DNA of 38,141 nt, from positions 29,487-67,627 of the forward strand of contig VSOC01000007.1 in assembly GCA_009774615.1 (NCBI GenBank), read 5' to 3'. A program made the position numbers and the translations under genes. This document shows, one piece after another, positions 1 through 7,545 of this stretch; position 1 is the stretch's first letter, and the number at the start of each line of letters is the position of its first letter. The notes beneath the pieces are model-generated. The model worked only from the letters and a program-made list of their open reading frames with translations. It did no database searches and was not told where the DNA came from. This stretch comes from Lachnospiraceae bacterium. GTDB lineage: Bacteria > Bacillota > Clostridia > Lachnospirales > Lachnospiraceae.

Positions 1-638
1 GCTTTTCTAAGGGCGGAGGCAGAGGCAAATTTTCCTGTTTTCAGTTCCTGGTCATGGTAGCCGCATCCCTTTCGCTTTACCGTAACAGAAAGGATGGGGC
101 TTTTTAAGGCATACAGGGCTTTGCAGTATTCCATGCCCAGTAAATTATTCGGCTTTTCGATAAGGGCAGCTTCTTCCTCTTTTAAACCGGCGGCACAGAG
201 GGCAATACTTCTTGCCTGCGGATAGGTAAGGCCCCGGCTCAGTGCATTCTTTAAAGATTCACGGTAGGCCGGCGGCTCGGCAAGGGCGATTTGGGCAGCT
301 TTTTTTGGTATGGTTTGATCGCCGCCCTCACTGCCAAAAGAAAGATGCGTGGTTATGCCGAGATGGTGAAGAAGGGAAACGGCACCCATGGCAAAGTCCT
401 CGGCGCTTCCGCAGGCAAAGGGGGCAGGAAGTTCCAAAACAAGGTCAGCACCGCATAAAAGAGCCATGCGGGTTCGGACGGACTTGTCAAAAATGGCAGG
501 TTCCCCGCGCTGAACAAAATTTCCGCTGAGAACAACAATCAGGTAATCGGCACCGAAAAGCTGTTTTGTTTTTTGCAGATGGTAAAGATGTCCGCTGTGA
601 AAGGGATTATATTCGGCAATAATTCCGGCAACATTCAT
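1..638 (-). CDS. tmcAL: tRNA(Met) cytidine acetate ligase, 3' end outside window
   Basis: About 212 codons of the N-terminal part are present; the gene runs off the left edge. The reading frame starts MNVAGIIAEYNPFHSGHLYH, the nucleotidyltransferase signature (here HSGH) of the TmcAL/YlbM family (formerly DUF795). SGNFVQRGEP and ELPAPFACGSAEDFA further on are also typical. The enzyme acetylates the wobble cytidine of elongator tRNA(Met), using acetate and ATP. The start is the ATG at 638, with GGAGAA about 6 bases upstream. It diverges from pduL-ackA, which is suggestive because acetate kinase sets the acetate pool, but that link is inference. Confidence 0.9.
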   Translation of the reverse strand, partial: MNVAGIIAEYNPFHSGHLYHLQKTKQLFGADYLIVVLSGNFVQRGEPAIFDKSVRTRMALLCGADLVLELPAPFACGSAEDFAMGAVSLLHHLGITTHLSFGSEGGDQTIPKKAAQIALAEPPAYRESLKNALSRGLTYPQARSIALCAAGLKEEEAALIEKPNNLLGMEYCKALYALKSPILSVTVKRKGCGYHDQELKTGKFASASALRK

Positions 639-699
639 AAAAATTCTCCATTCGGCAGATAATAATCGAAACATGAAAAGGTCTTTTGTCACTTTTTCT

Positions 700-728
700 A
701 TTATAATGGAACATAAGGAATCCGTAAA
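700..728 (-). promoter_or_regulatory. probable promoter of tmcAL
   Basis: On the minus strand a perfect TATAAT (700-705) lies about 60 bases before the tmcAL start. The -35 at 17-bp spacing (723-728) reads TTTACG and is weak. Seen by eye only. Confidence 0.4.
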
Positions 729-793
729 GGGCAGTTGCAGAGGTTATTTTGATCTTGTTTTGTAAAAAGTGCAAACTTCTTTGTGGTCAAGGC

Positions 794-822
794 TTGAAAA
801 AAAGAACAAAAGCACCTAAAAT
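794..822 (+). promoter_or_regulatory. sigma-A-like promoter of pduL-ackA
   Basis: TTGAAA (794-799), a 17-bp spacer and TAAAAT (817-822), about 50 bases before pduL. A good match to the vegetative consensus in an A-rich context. Confidence 0.6.
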
Positions 823-872
823 ATAAAGATAGATGGAAATAAATATTAATCAAAAGATAGGAGAAAAACGTT

Positions 873-1442
873 ATGAAATTTTTAGTAGAAACCTCTGCAC
901 GTCATGTACATGTAACCAAGGAAGATCTGGAAACCTTATTTGGCAAGGGTTATGCGCTGACCAAGAAGAAAGACCTTTCCCAGCCGGGACAGTTCGCCTG
1001 CGAAGAGAGAGTAACCGTAGTCGGTCCAAAAAAGGAATTAAAGGGCGTGTCAATCTTAGGTCCCTGCCGCAAAGCTACCCAGGTTGAATTATCCTTAACC
1101 GATGCCCGTTCGATCGGTGTGGCTGCACCGGTTCGCGAGTCCGGCGATACCGCGGGAAGCGCTCCATGTAAGTTAGTCGGCCCGGCTGGCGAAGTAGAAC
1201 TGACCGAGGGCGTAATTGCTGCAAAGCGCCACATCCATGCTACCGTTGCCGACGCAGAGAAACTGGGCGTAACTAACGGCGAGATTGTAAATGTAAAGAT
1301 GGATACCAATGGCAGAAGCCTGATTTTTGGCGATGTTGTTGTCCGTGTAAGTGACAGCTATGCCCTGGCGATGCACATTGACACCGACGAGTCCAATGCA
1401 GCGGGCTGCGGAAGAGAAGAGTACGGCGAGATTGTAAAATAA
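873..1442 (+). CDS. pduL: PduL-type phosphate acyltransferase (phosphotransacetylase)
   Basis: 189 aa, the usual length for PduL (PF06130). It interconverts acyl-CoA plus phosphate and acyl-phosphate plus CoA, and is unrelated in fold to classical Pta. Two beta-barrel halves are visible. The metal-ligand histidines are in HVHV (11-14), RHIH (119-122) and MHID (167-170), and ILGPCRK (61-67) carries the conserved Arg. There is no N-terminal encapsulation extension and no microcompartment genes nearby, so it is probably the cytosolic housekeeping form. A GGAG site precedes the ATG. ackA begins 52 bases downstream, giving the two-step acetyl-CoA to acetate route that yields ATP. Confidence 0.92.
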   Translation: MKFLVETSARHVHVTKEDLETLFGKGYALTKKKDLSQPGQFACEERVTVVGPKKELKGVSILGPCRKATQVELSLTDARSIGVAAPVRESGDTAGSAPCKLVGPAGEVELTEGVIAAKRHIHATVADAEKLGVTNGEIVNVKMDTNGRSLIFGDVVVRVSDSYALAMHIDTDESNAAGCGREEYGEIVK

Positions 1443-1494
1443 AAAAGAAAATTTTGGAAATCAAACCATAAAAACCGAAGGAGATTGGATAAAA

Positions 1495-2691
1495 ATGAAA
1501 ATTTTAGTATTGAATTGCGGCAGCTCTTCCTTAAAGTATCAGTTAATCGATATGGCTGACGAGAGCGTAATTGCCAAGGGCTTATGTGAGAGAATCGGTA
1601 TTGAAGGTTCAAAACTCACCCATCAGGCAACGGGAAAGGATAAATATGAGGCAGAAAGCCCGATGTCCGATCATACTGTGGCAATTCACCTGGTTATGGA
1701 TGCCCTTCAGGATAAGGAGCACGGCGTAATTCAGAGCACGGATGAGATTTCCGCAGTCGGACACCGCGTACTGCACGGCGGAAGAACCTACAGCGAGTCC
1801 ATCGTGGTGAATGATGATGTCAAGAAGGTTATCCGCGAGTGTTTTGATCTTGGGCCTCTGCACAATCCGGCAAACCTTATGGGAATCGAAGCCTGCGAAG
1901 CTGCGATGCCGGGAAAGCCCAATGTAGCCGTGTGGGATACCGGTTTTGGTATGGCGATGCCGGAAAAAGCCTATATGTATGCCATTCCGCATGAGTATTA
2001 TGAGAAATACAGCATCCGCCGCTACGGTTTTCACGGAACCAGCCATATGTTCGTATCCGGCGAAGCCATCCGTTTTGGAAACCTTGACCCGAAAAATGCT
2101 AAGGTTATCGTGTGCCATCTGGGGAACGGTGCCAGCATTTCTGCTTCCATCGGCGGGAAATGCGTAGATACCTCCATGGGCTTAACCCCTCTTGAGGGCC
2201 TGATTATGGGAACGAGAAGCGGCGACATTGACCCGGCAGTGGTTCAGTTTATCTGCAACAAAGAAGGTAAGGATGTCAATGAAGTTTTAAACATCTTAAA
2301 TAAAAAATCCGGTGTTCTGGGCATGAGCGGCGGCGTTTCCAGCGACTTCAGAGATATTGAAGCTGCAAAGAAGGGTGGAAACCACCTGGCAGAAGTAGCA
2401 CTGGAAGCCTTTGTTTACCGCGTGGCAAAATACATCGGCGCTTACACCGCAGCGATGAACGGCGTGGATGCCATTGCCTTTACCGCAGGTGTGGGCGAGA
2501 ACGATAAGGCCAGCAGAAAGGCTATCTGCTCTTACCTGGGCTACTTAGGCGTAAAGATTGACGATCAGGCAAACGATGTAAGAGGAAAGAACGCTGTGAT
2601 TTCCGCCGCGGATTCCAAGGTTAAGGTGATGCTGATTCCGACGAACGAAGAACTGGCAATTGCAAGAGAAACCAAGAGGCTGACCGAATAG
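1495..2691 (+). CDS. ackA: acetate kinase
   Basis: 398 aa, full length for AckA of the ASKHA fold. It transfers phosphate between acetyl-phosphate and ADP to make ATP and acetate. Landmarks are LNCGSSSLKYQ at the N-terminus (Asn7), GHRVLHGG (Arg91), WDTGFG (Asp148), YGFHGTSH (His180), HLGNGAS (208-214), MGTRSGDIDP (Arg241), FTAGVGEN and a C-terminal TNEELAIARE with the metal-binding Glu. All key residues are present. AGGAG lies upstream. It is co-transcribed with pduL, the typical arrangement in Lachnospiraceae that use PduL in place of Pta. Confidence 0.97.
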   Translation: MKILVLNCGSSSLKYQLIDMADESVIAKGLCERIGIEGSKLTHQATGKDKYEAESPMSDHTVAIHLVMDALQDKEHGVIQSTDEISAVGHRVLHGGRTYSESIVVNDDVKKVIRECFDLGPLHNPANLMGIEACEAAMPGKPNVAVWDTGFGMAMPEKAYMYAIPHEYYEKYSIRRYGFHGTSHMFVSGEAIRFGNLDPKNAKVIVCHLGNGASISASIGGKCVDTSMGLTPLEGLIMGTRSGDIDPAVVQFICNKEGKDVNEVLNILNKKSGVLGMSGGVSSDFRDIEAAKKGGNHLAEVALEAFVYRVAKYIGAYTAAMNGVDAIAFTAGVGENDKASRKAICSYLGYLGVKIDDQANDVRGKNAVISAADSKVKVMLIPTNEELAIARETKRLTE

Positions 2692-2787
2692 TTTTTGCTG
2701 GCAGAGGAATATTTTATCTGCCGCGGATGAACCAGAAAGAACGGGAACAAAAACGGCAGAATAACCGGCAGAAGATGAAAAATCTGG

Positions 2788-2816
2788 TTGACAAACACCG
2801 CCTGACTATGTATAAT
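2788..2816 (+). promoter_or_regulatory. perfect-consensus sigma-A promoter for yceD-rpmF
   Basis: TTGACA (2788-2793), exactly 17 bp, TATAAT (2811-2816): both hexamers match the consensus at every base. It sits 31 bases before yceD and implies strong constitutive expression, as expected for a ribosomal protein operon. Confidence 0.88.
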
Positions 2817-2846
2817 ATTGAAGGTGCGTATTAGGAGTATTTTAAT

Positions 2847-3380
2847 ATGCTGATTAACTTATCAGAGTTGTTTTCCTGCCAGGGAAAAGTGAAAACCTAT
2901 ACCCAAAGTCTTGAGATGGAGCAGTTTCAGGGGCCGGACAGCCTCTATGAGATTGCAGAAAAGGAACCGGTGGTGCTTAGGATTACGCATACCGGGAATA
3001 AGAAGATGATGGTGGAAGGGACGGCAAAGCTTACGCTTTTGATGCCCTGTGACCGTTGTCTGGAGCCTGTGGAGGTTCCCTTTGTGCTGTCGATAGAAGA
3101 AGAACTGGATATGAGCCAGAGCGAGGAAGAACGGGTAGAAGCGTTGGATGAACAACCCTATATAAGCGGTTATTTTCTGGATGTGGATCGACTGGTTCAG
3201 AACGAACTTATGGTGAACCTGCCGATGAAGGTTTTATGCCGGGAGGATTGCAGGGGAATCTGCAGTCAGTGCGGCAGGAACTTAAACCATGGGAAATGTG
3301 ACTGTGATAACCAGCCAAAGGACCCGCGGATGGCAGCCATCCAGGATATTTACAAGAAGTTTAATATGCAATCCACGTAA
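2847..3380 (+). CDS. yceD: YceD family protein (DUF177), 23S rRNA accumulation
   Basis: 177 aa. The family (PF02620) sits immediately before rpmF across bacteria and is needed for normal 23S rRNA accumulation; its biochemical role is not settled. Visible marks are CDRC (about 70-73), a C-terminal Cys cluster (CREDCRGICSQCGRNL and CDC, likely zinc-binding) and DPRMAAI near the end. The start is fixed by AGGAG (about 2832-2836) 10 bases before ATG. rpmF follows 59 bases downstream. Confidence 0.9.
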   Translation: MLINLSELFSCQGKVKTYTQSLEMEQFQGPDSLYEIAEKEPVVLRITHTGNKKMMVEGTAKLTLLMPCDRCLEPVEVPFVLSIEEELDMSQSEEERVEALDEQPYISGYFLDVDRLVQNELMVNLPMKVLCREDCRGICSQCGRNLNHGKCDCDNQPKDPRMAAIQDIYKKFNMQST

Positions 3381-3439
3381 TTGTTTGCTTCTTCCATTAT
3401 TGATTACCGCGAGTGGATTGGAATAAGGAGGTGTAAACC

Positions 3440-3622
3440 ATGTCTATCTGTCCAAAGAATAAATCTTCCAAAGCAAGAAGAGATAGCCGCCGGGCTAACT
3501 GGAAGATGAGCGCTCCAAACCTGGTAAAGTGCTCAAAGTGCGGCGCTTTGATGATGCCTCACCGCGTATGTAAGGCTTGCGGAAGCTACAACAAGCGTGA
3601 GATCGTTAAGGTTGAAGACTAA
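3440..3622 (+). CDS. rpmF: 50S ribosomal protein bL32
   Basis: 60 aa, the standard length. It begins with a basic RNA-binding stretch (PKNKSSKARRDSRRANWK) and holds the zinc ribbon CSKC...CKAC, so this is the zinc-binding (C+) form. A very strong Shine-Dalgarno, AAGGAGGTG (3425-3433), precedes it. It is the last gene of the yceD-rpmF operon, followed by a terminator. Confidence 0.98.
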   Translation: MSICPKNKSSKARRDSRRANWKMSAPNLVKCSKCGALMMPHRVCKACGSYNKREIVKVED

Positions 3623-3650
3623 GATTTGAAAAATTATTAAAATTAAAAAA

Positions 3651-3704
3651 GCTAGAAAACTAAGGGCTTCTGGGGTTTTTCCTCAGAAGCCTTTGTTTTC
3701 TAGC
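3651..3704 (+). terminator. rho-independent terminator after rpmF
   Basis: Inner stem GGGCTTCTG/CAGAAGCC with a loop containing GTTTTT, followed directly by TTTGTTTTCT. An outer stem, GCTAGAAAAC (3651-3660) with GTTTTCTAGC (3695-3704), extends the dyad. The A-rich run before it would give a U-tract on the other strand, so it may work in both directions. Confidence 0.85.
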
Positions 3705-3825
3705 ATTCGGCTTTACTCTGGTATAAAAGCAAACCAGTTTCAAATTTCCTGATGCAAAACCAGAAAAAATCGTGTATACTGGAGATATCACTATTGAGTA
3801 ATAAAAAAATAAGGAGGGTTACACC

Positions 3826-3989
3826 ATGGGAGAAATGATTTCATCGTTTGACGGCATGAAGCTGTATTTAAACCGGGAGGTTCCTGAAAATCCAAAGGCG
3901 GCGCTGGTGATTGTTCACGGACTTTTAACGAATACTGCCGGGATGAAGTGATTGGGGATGCGCTTTCCTGGGTGGAGAAGAGGATTTAG
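3826..3989 (+). pseudogene. alpha/beta hydrolase (monoacylglycerol lipase-like) with internal deletion
   Basis: A strong ribosome site (AAGGAGGG) and ATG at 3826 open a frame reading MGEMISSFDGMKLYL...AALVIVHGL, the N-terminus of a lysophospholipase/monoacylglycerol lipase-type serine hydrolase with its oxyanion HG motif. It stops at 3951 after 41 codons. In the next frame the DNA reads EYCRDEVIGDALSWVEKRI and stops at 3989, which looks like the C-terminus of the same family. About 250 residues, including the nucleophile elbow, are missing, with the junction near 3925-3940. The start signals are intact but the product cannot be an active hydrolase. The family assignment of both ends rests on pattern recognition. 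Confidence 0.75.
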
Positions 3990-3996
3990 GAAGACG

Positions 3997-4089
3997 GATG
4001 CAGAGAATAGATAAGGGGTGGCAGACAGATGCAGAGAATAGATAAAGGATGGCAGACAGATGCAAAGAATAAATAAGGGATTAGGCAGG
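3997..4089 (+). repeat. 31-bp tandem repeat, three copies
   Basis: Three consecutive 31-bp units begin at 3997, 4028 and 4059, each starting GATGCAGAGAATAGATAA or a close variant. The third is the most diverged. Because 31 is not a multiple of 3 and every unit has stops, it is not coding. It fills the gap between the hydrolase remnant and the dihydrouridine synthase and holds that gene's upstream region. Confidence 0.85.
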
Positions 4090-4097
4090 TTATTGTG

Positions 4098-5033
4098 ATG
4101 AATTATTATCTTGCGCCCATGGAAGGGATAACCGGCTATATATTCCGCGGCGTATACCATCAGTGTTTCCCGGCGATGGATAAATATTTTACCCCTTTTT
4201 TATCCCCGAATGCCGACGGAAAATTAAGCCCGAGGGAGTATCAGGATCTTGCCGCGGAACATAACGAGGGGATGTATGTTGTTCCCCAGATTTTAACCAA
4301 TTCTTCGGAGGACTTTATCCGCACGGCAAAAACATTGCAGTCCATGGGCTATCATGAGGTGAATTTTAATCTGGGCTGTCCTTCGGGGACGGTGGTTTCG
4401 AAGGGCAAAGGCTCCGGCTTTCTGGCCTTTCCCGAAAAGCTAAATGCCTGTCTTTACGAGATTTTTTCCCGGCTGGAGATGAAGATTTCCATAAAAACAA
4501 GGATAGGGAAGGAAAAGCCGGAGGAATTTGAGCAATTACTGGAAATTTATAACCGATATAAGATGGAAGAACTGATTATTCATCCCCGGGTACAGAAAGA
4601 CGGCTATAAAAATACACCTTATCTGCCGGCATTTCGCCATGCGTATGAGAAAAGCAGGAATCCTCTGTGCTACAACGGGGATATTTACCGAACAGAGGAT
4701 AAAGAAAGAATTATGGAACAGTTCCCCGATCTTCCTGCCATGATGTTGGGGCGGGGAATTGTATCCAATCCCGGGCTTTTGCAGTGCTTTAACGCACCAG
4801 ACGGTGTTTTAAGCGTGTCAAAAGCACAGCTTGAAGAATTTCATAACCGCCTGTACGAAGCCTACTGCAGGGCCTATCTGCATATATCCGGGCCAAGGGT
4901 TGTATTATTTAAAATGAAGGAAATCTGGTGCTATCTGGCAGCTTCTTTCGACGGCGGGGAAAAGTTGGTGAAAAAAATAAAAAAGGCGCAGAACCTTAAA
5001 GATTATGAAGAAGCAGTCAGGAACTTGTTTTGA
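4098..5033 (+). CDS. tRNA-dihydrouridine synthase family protein
   Basis: 311 aa from ATG 4098; a GTG directly in front (4095) is a possible alternative start. This is the TIM-barrel FMN enzyme that reduces uridine to dihydrouridine in tRNA. Motifs in order are LAPMEGITG (FMN/substrate loop), NFNLGCPSG with catalytic Cys94, KTRIG, IHPR, YNGDI and MLGRGIVSNP (FMN phosphate site). The length and the C-terminal helical part fit the Dus family, but I cannot place it in DusA, B or C. The Shine-Dalgarno is poor (GGCAGG), and the upstream DNA is a tandem repeat, so its promoter is unclear. Confidence 0.88.
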   Translation: MNYYLAPMEGITGYIFRGVYHQCFPAMDKYFTPFLSPNADGKLSPREYQDLAAEHNEGMYVVPQILTNSSEDFIRTAKTLQSMGYHEVNFNLGCPSGTVVSKGKGSGFLAFPEKLNACLYEIFSRLEMKISIKTRIGKEKPEEFEQLLEIYNRYKMEELIIHPRVQKDGYKNTPYLPAFRHAYEKSRNPLCYNGDIYRTEDKERIMEQFPDLPAMMLGRGIVSNPGLLQCFNAPDGVLSVSKAQLEEFHNRLYEAYCRAYLHISGPRVVLFKMKEIWCYLAASFDGGEKLVKKIKKAQNLKDYEEAVRNLF

Positions 5034-5035
5034 GA

Positions 5036-5255
5036 ACAGTTCTTCGCAGCCGCATTCGGCGAAGAGCGCATTGGCCTCGTCACAGTAAATATCAAACCAT
5101 TCATTCCGATGAGTGCTGTATATTTCCGCTTTCAGCACAAGCATTACCCAGAAAGCATAAAGCTGGAGCAAAACCAGGCATTTTCTTAAGGCGTCATAGG
5201 AGATCAGGGTTTTTGCTTTATTCAGGATAGCGGAGAATGTCTTTTCTTTAGAGAG
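5036..5255 (-). pseudogene. unidentified protein fragment on the minus strand
   Basis: The minus strand reads protein-like sequence without stops, including SYDALRKCLVLLQLYAFW, EWFDIYCDEANALF and ECGCEELF. The mix of hydrophobic, acidic and Cys residues looks like real coding sequence rather than a shadow. There is no convincing start, and the open frame merely runs on into the shadows of the flanking genes. I do not recognise the family. It is probably a leftover of a gene removed by the deletions that shaped this region. Confidence 0.35.
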
Positions 5256-5261
5256 GAGTAT

Positions 5262-5732
5262 ATGAAGCGAATGAATACAGCTATAGCAATTGGAACACAG
5301 AGTTTTGAAAAAATTCGGGGAGCTAATTCTTTTTATGTTGATAAGACACAGTTTATTAAAGAATGGTGGGAAAATAAGGATGATGTAACGCTTATTACCC
5401 GTCCCCGCCGGTTTGGCTTCTATCACGGCTTTGTCCTGGGGCTTATTGCAGATGCAAAACTTGATTATGTTATTACTTCAAATCGGGAGAGTGGTTTGAG
5501 CAGGTATGATGTAGTGATGGAGCCGCGAAACAAGGATGATTTTGCCTACGTGCTGGAATTTAAAGTTAAGGAGCAGGATTCGGAAAAGACATTAGAAGAT
5601 ACAGTAAAGAATGCATTAGATCAGATTGAGGACAAGGATTATGACCGGGTGCTGATTGATAAGGGGATTTCCAAAGAGAGGATTCGTCATTATGGATTTG
5701 CATTTACCGGCAAACAGATTCTTATTGGGTAG
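5262..5732 (+). pseudogene. AAA-ATPase-like / PD-(D/E)XK nuclease gene with in-frame internal deletion
   Basis: 156 aa, where full-length relatives (AAA-ATPase_like PF09820 plus C-terminal nuclease PF08011) have about 500-580. Residues 1-52 match the family start (GTQSFEKIR, FYVDKTQFIKEWW, LITRPRRFG). In the family the last motif runs straight into the Walker A (RRFGKT). Here it jumps to FYHGFVLGL and the C-terminal nuclease part (YDVVMEPRN, VLEFKVKEQ). The deletion is in frame near 5410-5421 and removes the P-loop, so ATPase function is lost. A GAGAGGAG site precedes the ATG. The expected nuclease D and E/K residues survive in YDVVMEP and EFKVK, so a stable stub is possible but not shown. 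Confidence 0.8.
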
Positions 5733-5769
5733 GAGGTTATGCCGCCTGTTGTTTTTTGAAATATTGTGG

Positions 5770-5812
5770 GCGCAATCCCATTGGCTTTAGACTATGGGTA
5801 GTTCACAGGAGG
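5770..5812 (+). mobile_element. solo IS200/IS605-like right end (possible omega-RNA 3' scaffold)
   Basis: The segment holds CCCATTGGCTTTAGACTATGGG followed by TAGTTCAC, in two pieces: arms CCCAT/ATGGG with loop core GGCTTTAGAC, then the TAGTTCAC tail. This hairpin-plus-tail resembles right ends of clostridial tnpB-carrying IS605 elements, where the omega-RNA scaffold ends and the guide begins. No tnpA or tnpB is near. The identification is from memory of such ends and is tentative. Confidence 0.35.
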
Positions 5813-5864
5813 CACTTACAATTTTTCTATTTCTTGTTAAGAGAAAACCCCCCAATATAAACTG

Positions 5865-5912
5865 AAGAAACCGATGGCATAGACTATCTTTCGTCAGAGC
5901 CATCGATTTCTT
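5865..5912 (-). terminator. hairpin downstream of the EIICB gene
   Basis: AAGAAACCGATGGC (5865-5878) pairs with GCCATCGATTTCTT (5899-5912), 14 bp with one wobble. It lies 30 bases past the stop of the minus-strand PTS operon. The U-tract on the minus strand is weak (CAGTTTATATT), so it may only stabilise the 3' end. Confidence 0.5.
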
Positions 5913-5941
5913 TAATCAAAAATTTTTACCTTAACCCACCT

Positions 5942-7399
5942 TTATTTGCAAAGCTTCTTAAATTCATCCGCCACAAACTGTACCTGTGTACCTACGATAA
6001 CCTGAACGGAAGTTTTTCCCGGGCGGATAACGCCGGCAACGCCTGCGGATTTAATCTTCTTTTCATCGACAGCCGTGTAATCCTTAACTTCCAGGCGGAG
6101 TCTTGTAATACAGTTGTCAATGGAGGTTACATTCGACGGGCCGCCGATACCTTCCAGGATAATTCTTGCCACTTCGGTAAAGTTGTTATTGGACAGAACG
6201 ACCTGCGTTTCGTCCTCGTCGTCCTCGCGACCGGGGGTCTTTAAGTTAAACTTAAGAATAATAAACCGGAATACGATATAGTAGATAATGCCGACAACTA
6301 CGCCGATGGGAATCAAAAACCATGGGTTCTGTGCCAGAGGCGTAAAGGAACTGAGTACCATATCTACCGCACCGCCGGAGAAAGAGAAGCCTGCGCGGAT
6401 GGGAAGGGCTACGGTAATGCCTGCGGTGATACCGGCAAGCAGGGCATGAACTACGTACAGGCCGGGAGCAAGGAACATAAACGCGAACTCGATGGGTTCG
6501 GTAACGCCCGTAAAGAAGGAACAGAAGGCTGCGGAGAATAACAGACCGTAAGCAATCTTTTTCTTTTCCGGTTTTGCCGTGTGGTACATGGCAAGACATG
6601 CTGCAGGAAGACCAAACATCATGAAGGGGAAGAATCCGGTCATATACATACCGGTCTGTCCGAGTACACCCGTATTTCCCCAGAAATTGCCAAGGTCATT
6701 AATTCCTGCCACGTCAAACCAGAATACGGAGTTTAACGCATGGTGCAGGCCGAACGGAATCAGCAGACGGTTAAAGAATGCGTAGATCCCGGCACCCAGA
6801 GCGCCCATACCGATAAAGGATGCGCCAAGAGCAACCAGTGCACCATACACGATAGGCCATACAAAGAACAGAACCAGTGCAGCTGCGATCGAATACAGAG
6901 CCGTAAAAATCGCTACCGCACGCTTGCCGCTGAAGAATGCCAGGGCATCGGGAAGCTTTACGCTCTTATATTTATTATAGCAGGTGGAACCGATAATACC
7001 GGAGATAATACCGATAAACTGGTTGACAATCTTGCCAAAAGCAGGATCGGCTTCCTTGCCGGTAATACCTGCTACCGTACCGCTGCTGAGCAGGGTGGTA
7101 ATCATATACATGGAAACCAGACCGGATAATGCCGCTGCGCCGTCACTGTCGTCAGCCATACCCACGGCAACACCGATGGCAAACAGCCACGACATATTGT
7201 CGATTAAGGCACCGCCTGCTTTAATCAGAAACAAACCTACCGAGTAGAGAAATCCCCCTGCGGTAAACCCCTGAACCTCCCCTGCCATGGCAGCCGGAGC
7301 CAGTATGTAGCCGATACCCATTAAAATACCGCAGATGGGCAGACATGCTACCGGAAGCATCAGCGACTTGCCAAGCTTTTGAAAATACTTCATTAACAT
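5942..7399 (-). CDS. PTS EIICB, glucose/N-acetylglucosamine family (nagE-like)
   Basis: 485 aa. The EIIC membrane domain (about 1-385) translocates the sugar, and a C-terminal EIIB domain (about 405-485) carries the phospho-cysteine Cys430 in SIDNCITRLRL. Membrane landmarks are IPFGLHHALNSVFWF (substrate-site region), FFPFMMFGLPAA and TGVTEPIEFAFMFLAPGLY. LKTPGREDD in the linker is shared with NagE and PtsG. FWFDVAGINDLGNFW favours an N-acetylglucosamine-type porter, but glucose cannot be excluded. The start at 7399 has AAAGGAG 7 bases upstream. It is the last gene of the LicT-like operon, and EIIA is a separate gene. A 14-bp repeat tract separates it from the HPr gene. Confidence 0.9.
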   Translation of the reverse strand: MLMKYFQKLGKSLMLPVACLPICGILMGIGYILAPAAMAGEVQGFTAGGFLYSVGLFLIKAGGALIDNMSWLFAIGVAVGMADDSDGAAALSGLVSMYMITTLLSSGTVAGITGKEADPAFGKIVNQFIGIISGIIGSTCYNKYKSVKLPDALAFFSGKRAVAIFTALYSIAAALVLFFVWPIVYGALVALGASFIGMGALGAGIYAFFNRLLIPFGLHHALNSVFWFDVAGINDLGNFWGNTGVLGQTGMYMTGFFPFMMFGLPAACLAMYHTAKPEKKKIAYGLLFSAAFCSFFTGVTEPIEFAFMFLAPGLYVVHALLAGITAGITVALPIRAGFSFSGGAVDMVLSSFTPLAQNPWFLIPIGVVVGIIYYIVFRFIILKFNLKTPGREDDEDETQVVLSNNNFTEVARIILEGIGGPSNVTSIDNCITRLRLEVKDYTAVDEKKIKSAGVAGVIRPGKTSVQVIVGTQVQFVADEFKKLCK

Positions 7400-7466
7400 A
7401 AGAAAACTCCTTTCTCCCGGTCAAATGACCGCTGCATTGATGGTTTATCTAAATCCTTTCGGACTT

Positions 7467-7545
7467 AAATCAAAGTTTTTAAATCAAAGTTTTTAAACTA
7501 AAGCTTTTAAACTAAAGTTTTTAATCCAAAGTTCTTAAACCGAAG
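7467..7545. repeat. 14-bp tandem repeat between HPr-like and EIICB genes
   Basis: Five 14-bp units (starting 7467, 7481, 7495, 7509, 7523) of the type AAATCAAAGTTTTT / AAACTAAAGTTTTT, with a partial sixth entering the 3' end of the HPr gene. The stop codon of that gene (7535-7537) lies inside the array. It is AT-rich, so it probably slips, and it spaces two co-transcribed genes. Confidence 0.85.

Noticed and set aside
3915..4160. 81-codon minus-strand frame across the 31-bp repeats
   Set aside because: It is a product of repeat translation (period not a multiple of 3) and has no family resemblance or start signals.
4905..5426. 173-codon open frame on the minus strand as one gene
   Set aside because: It spans the 3' end of dus and the 5' end of the AAA remnant, where its residues are shadow-like. 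Only the middle part (5036-5255) looks like protein, so it was kept only as a fragment.
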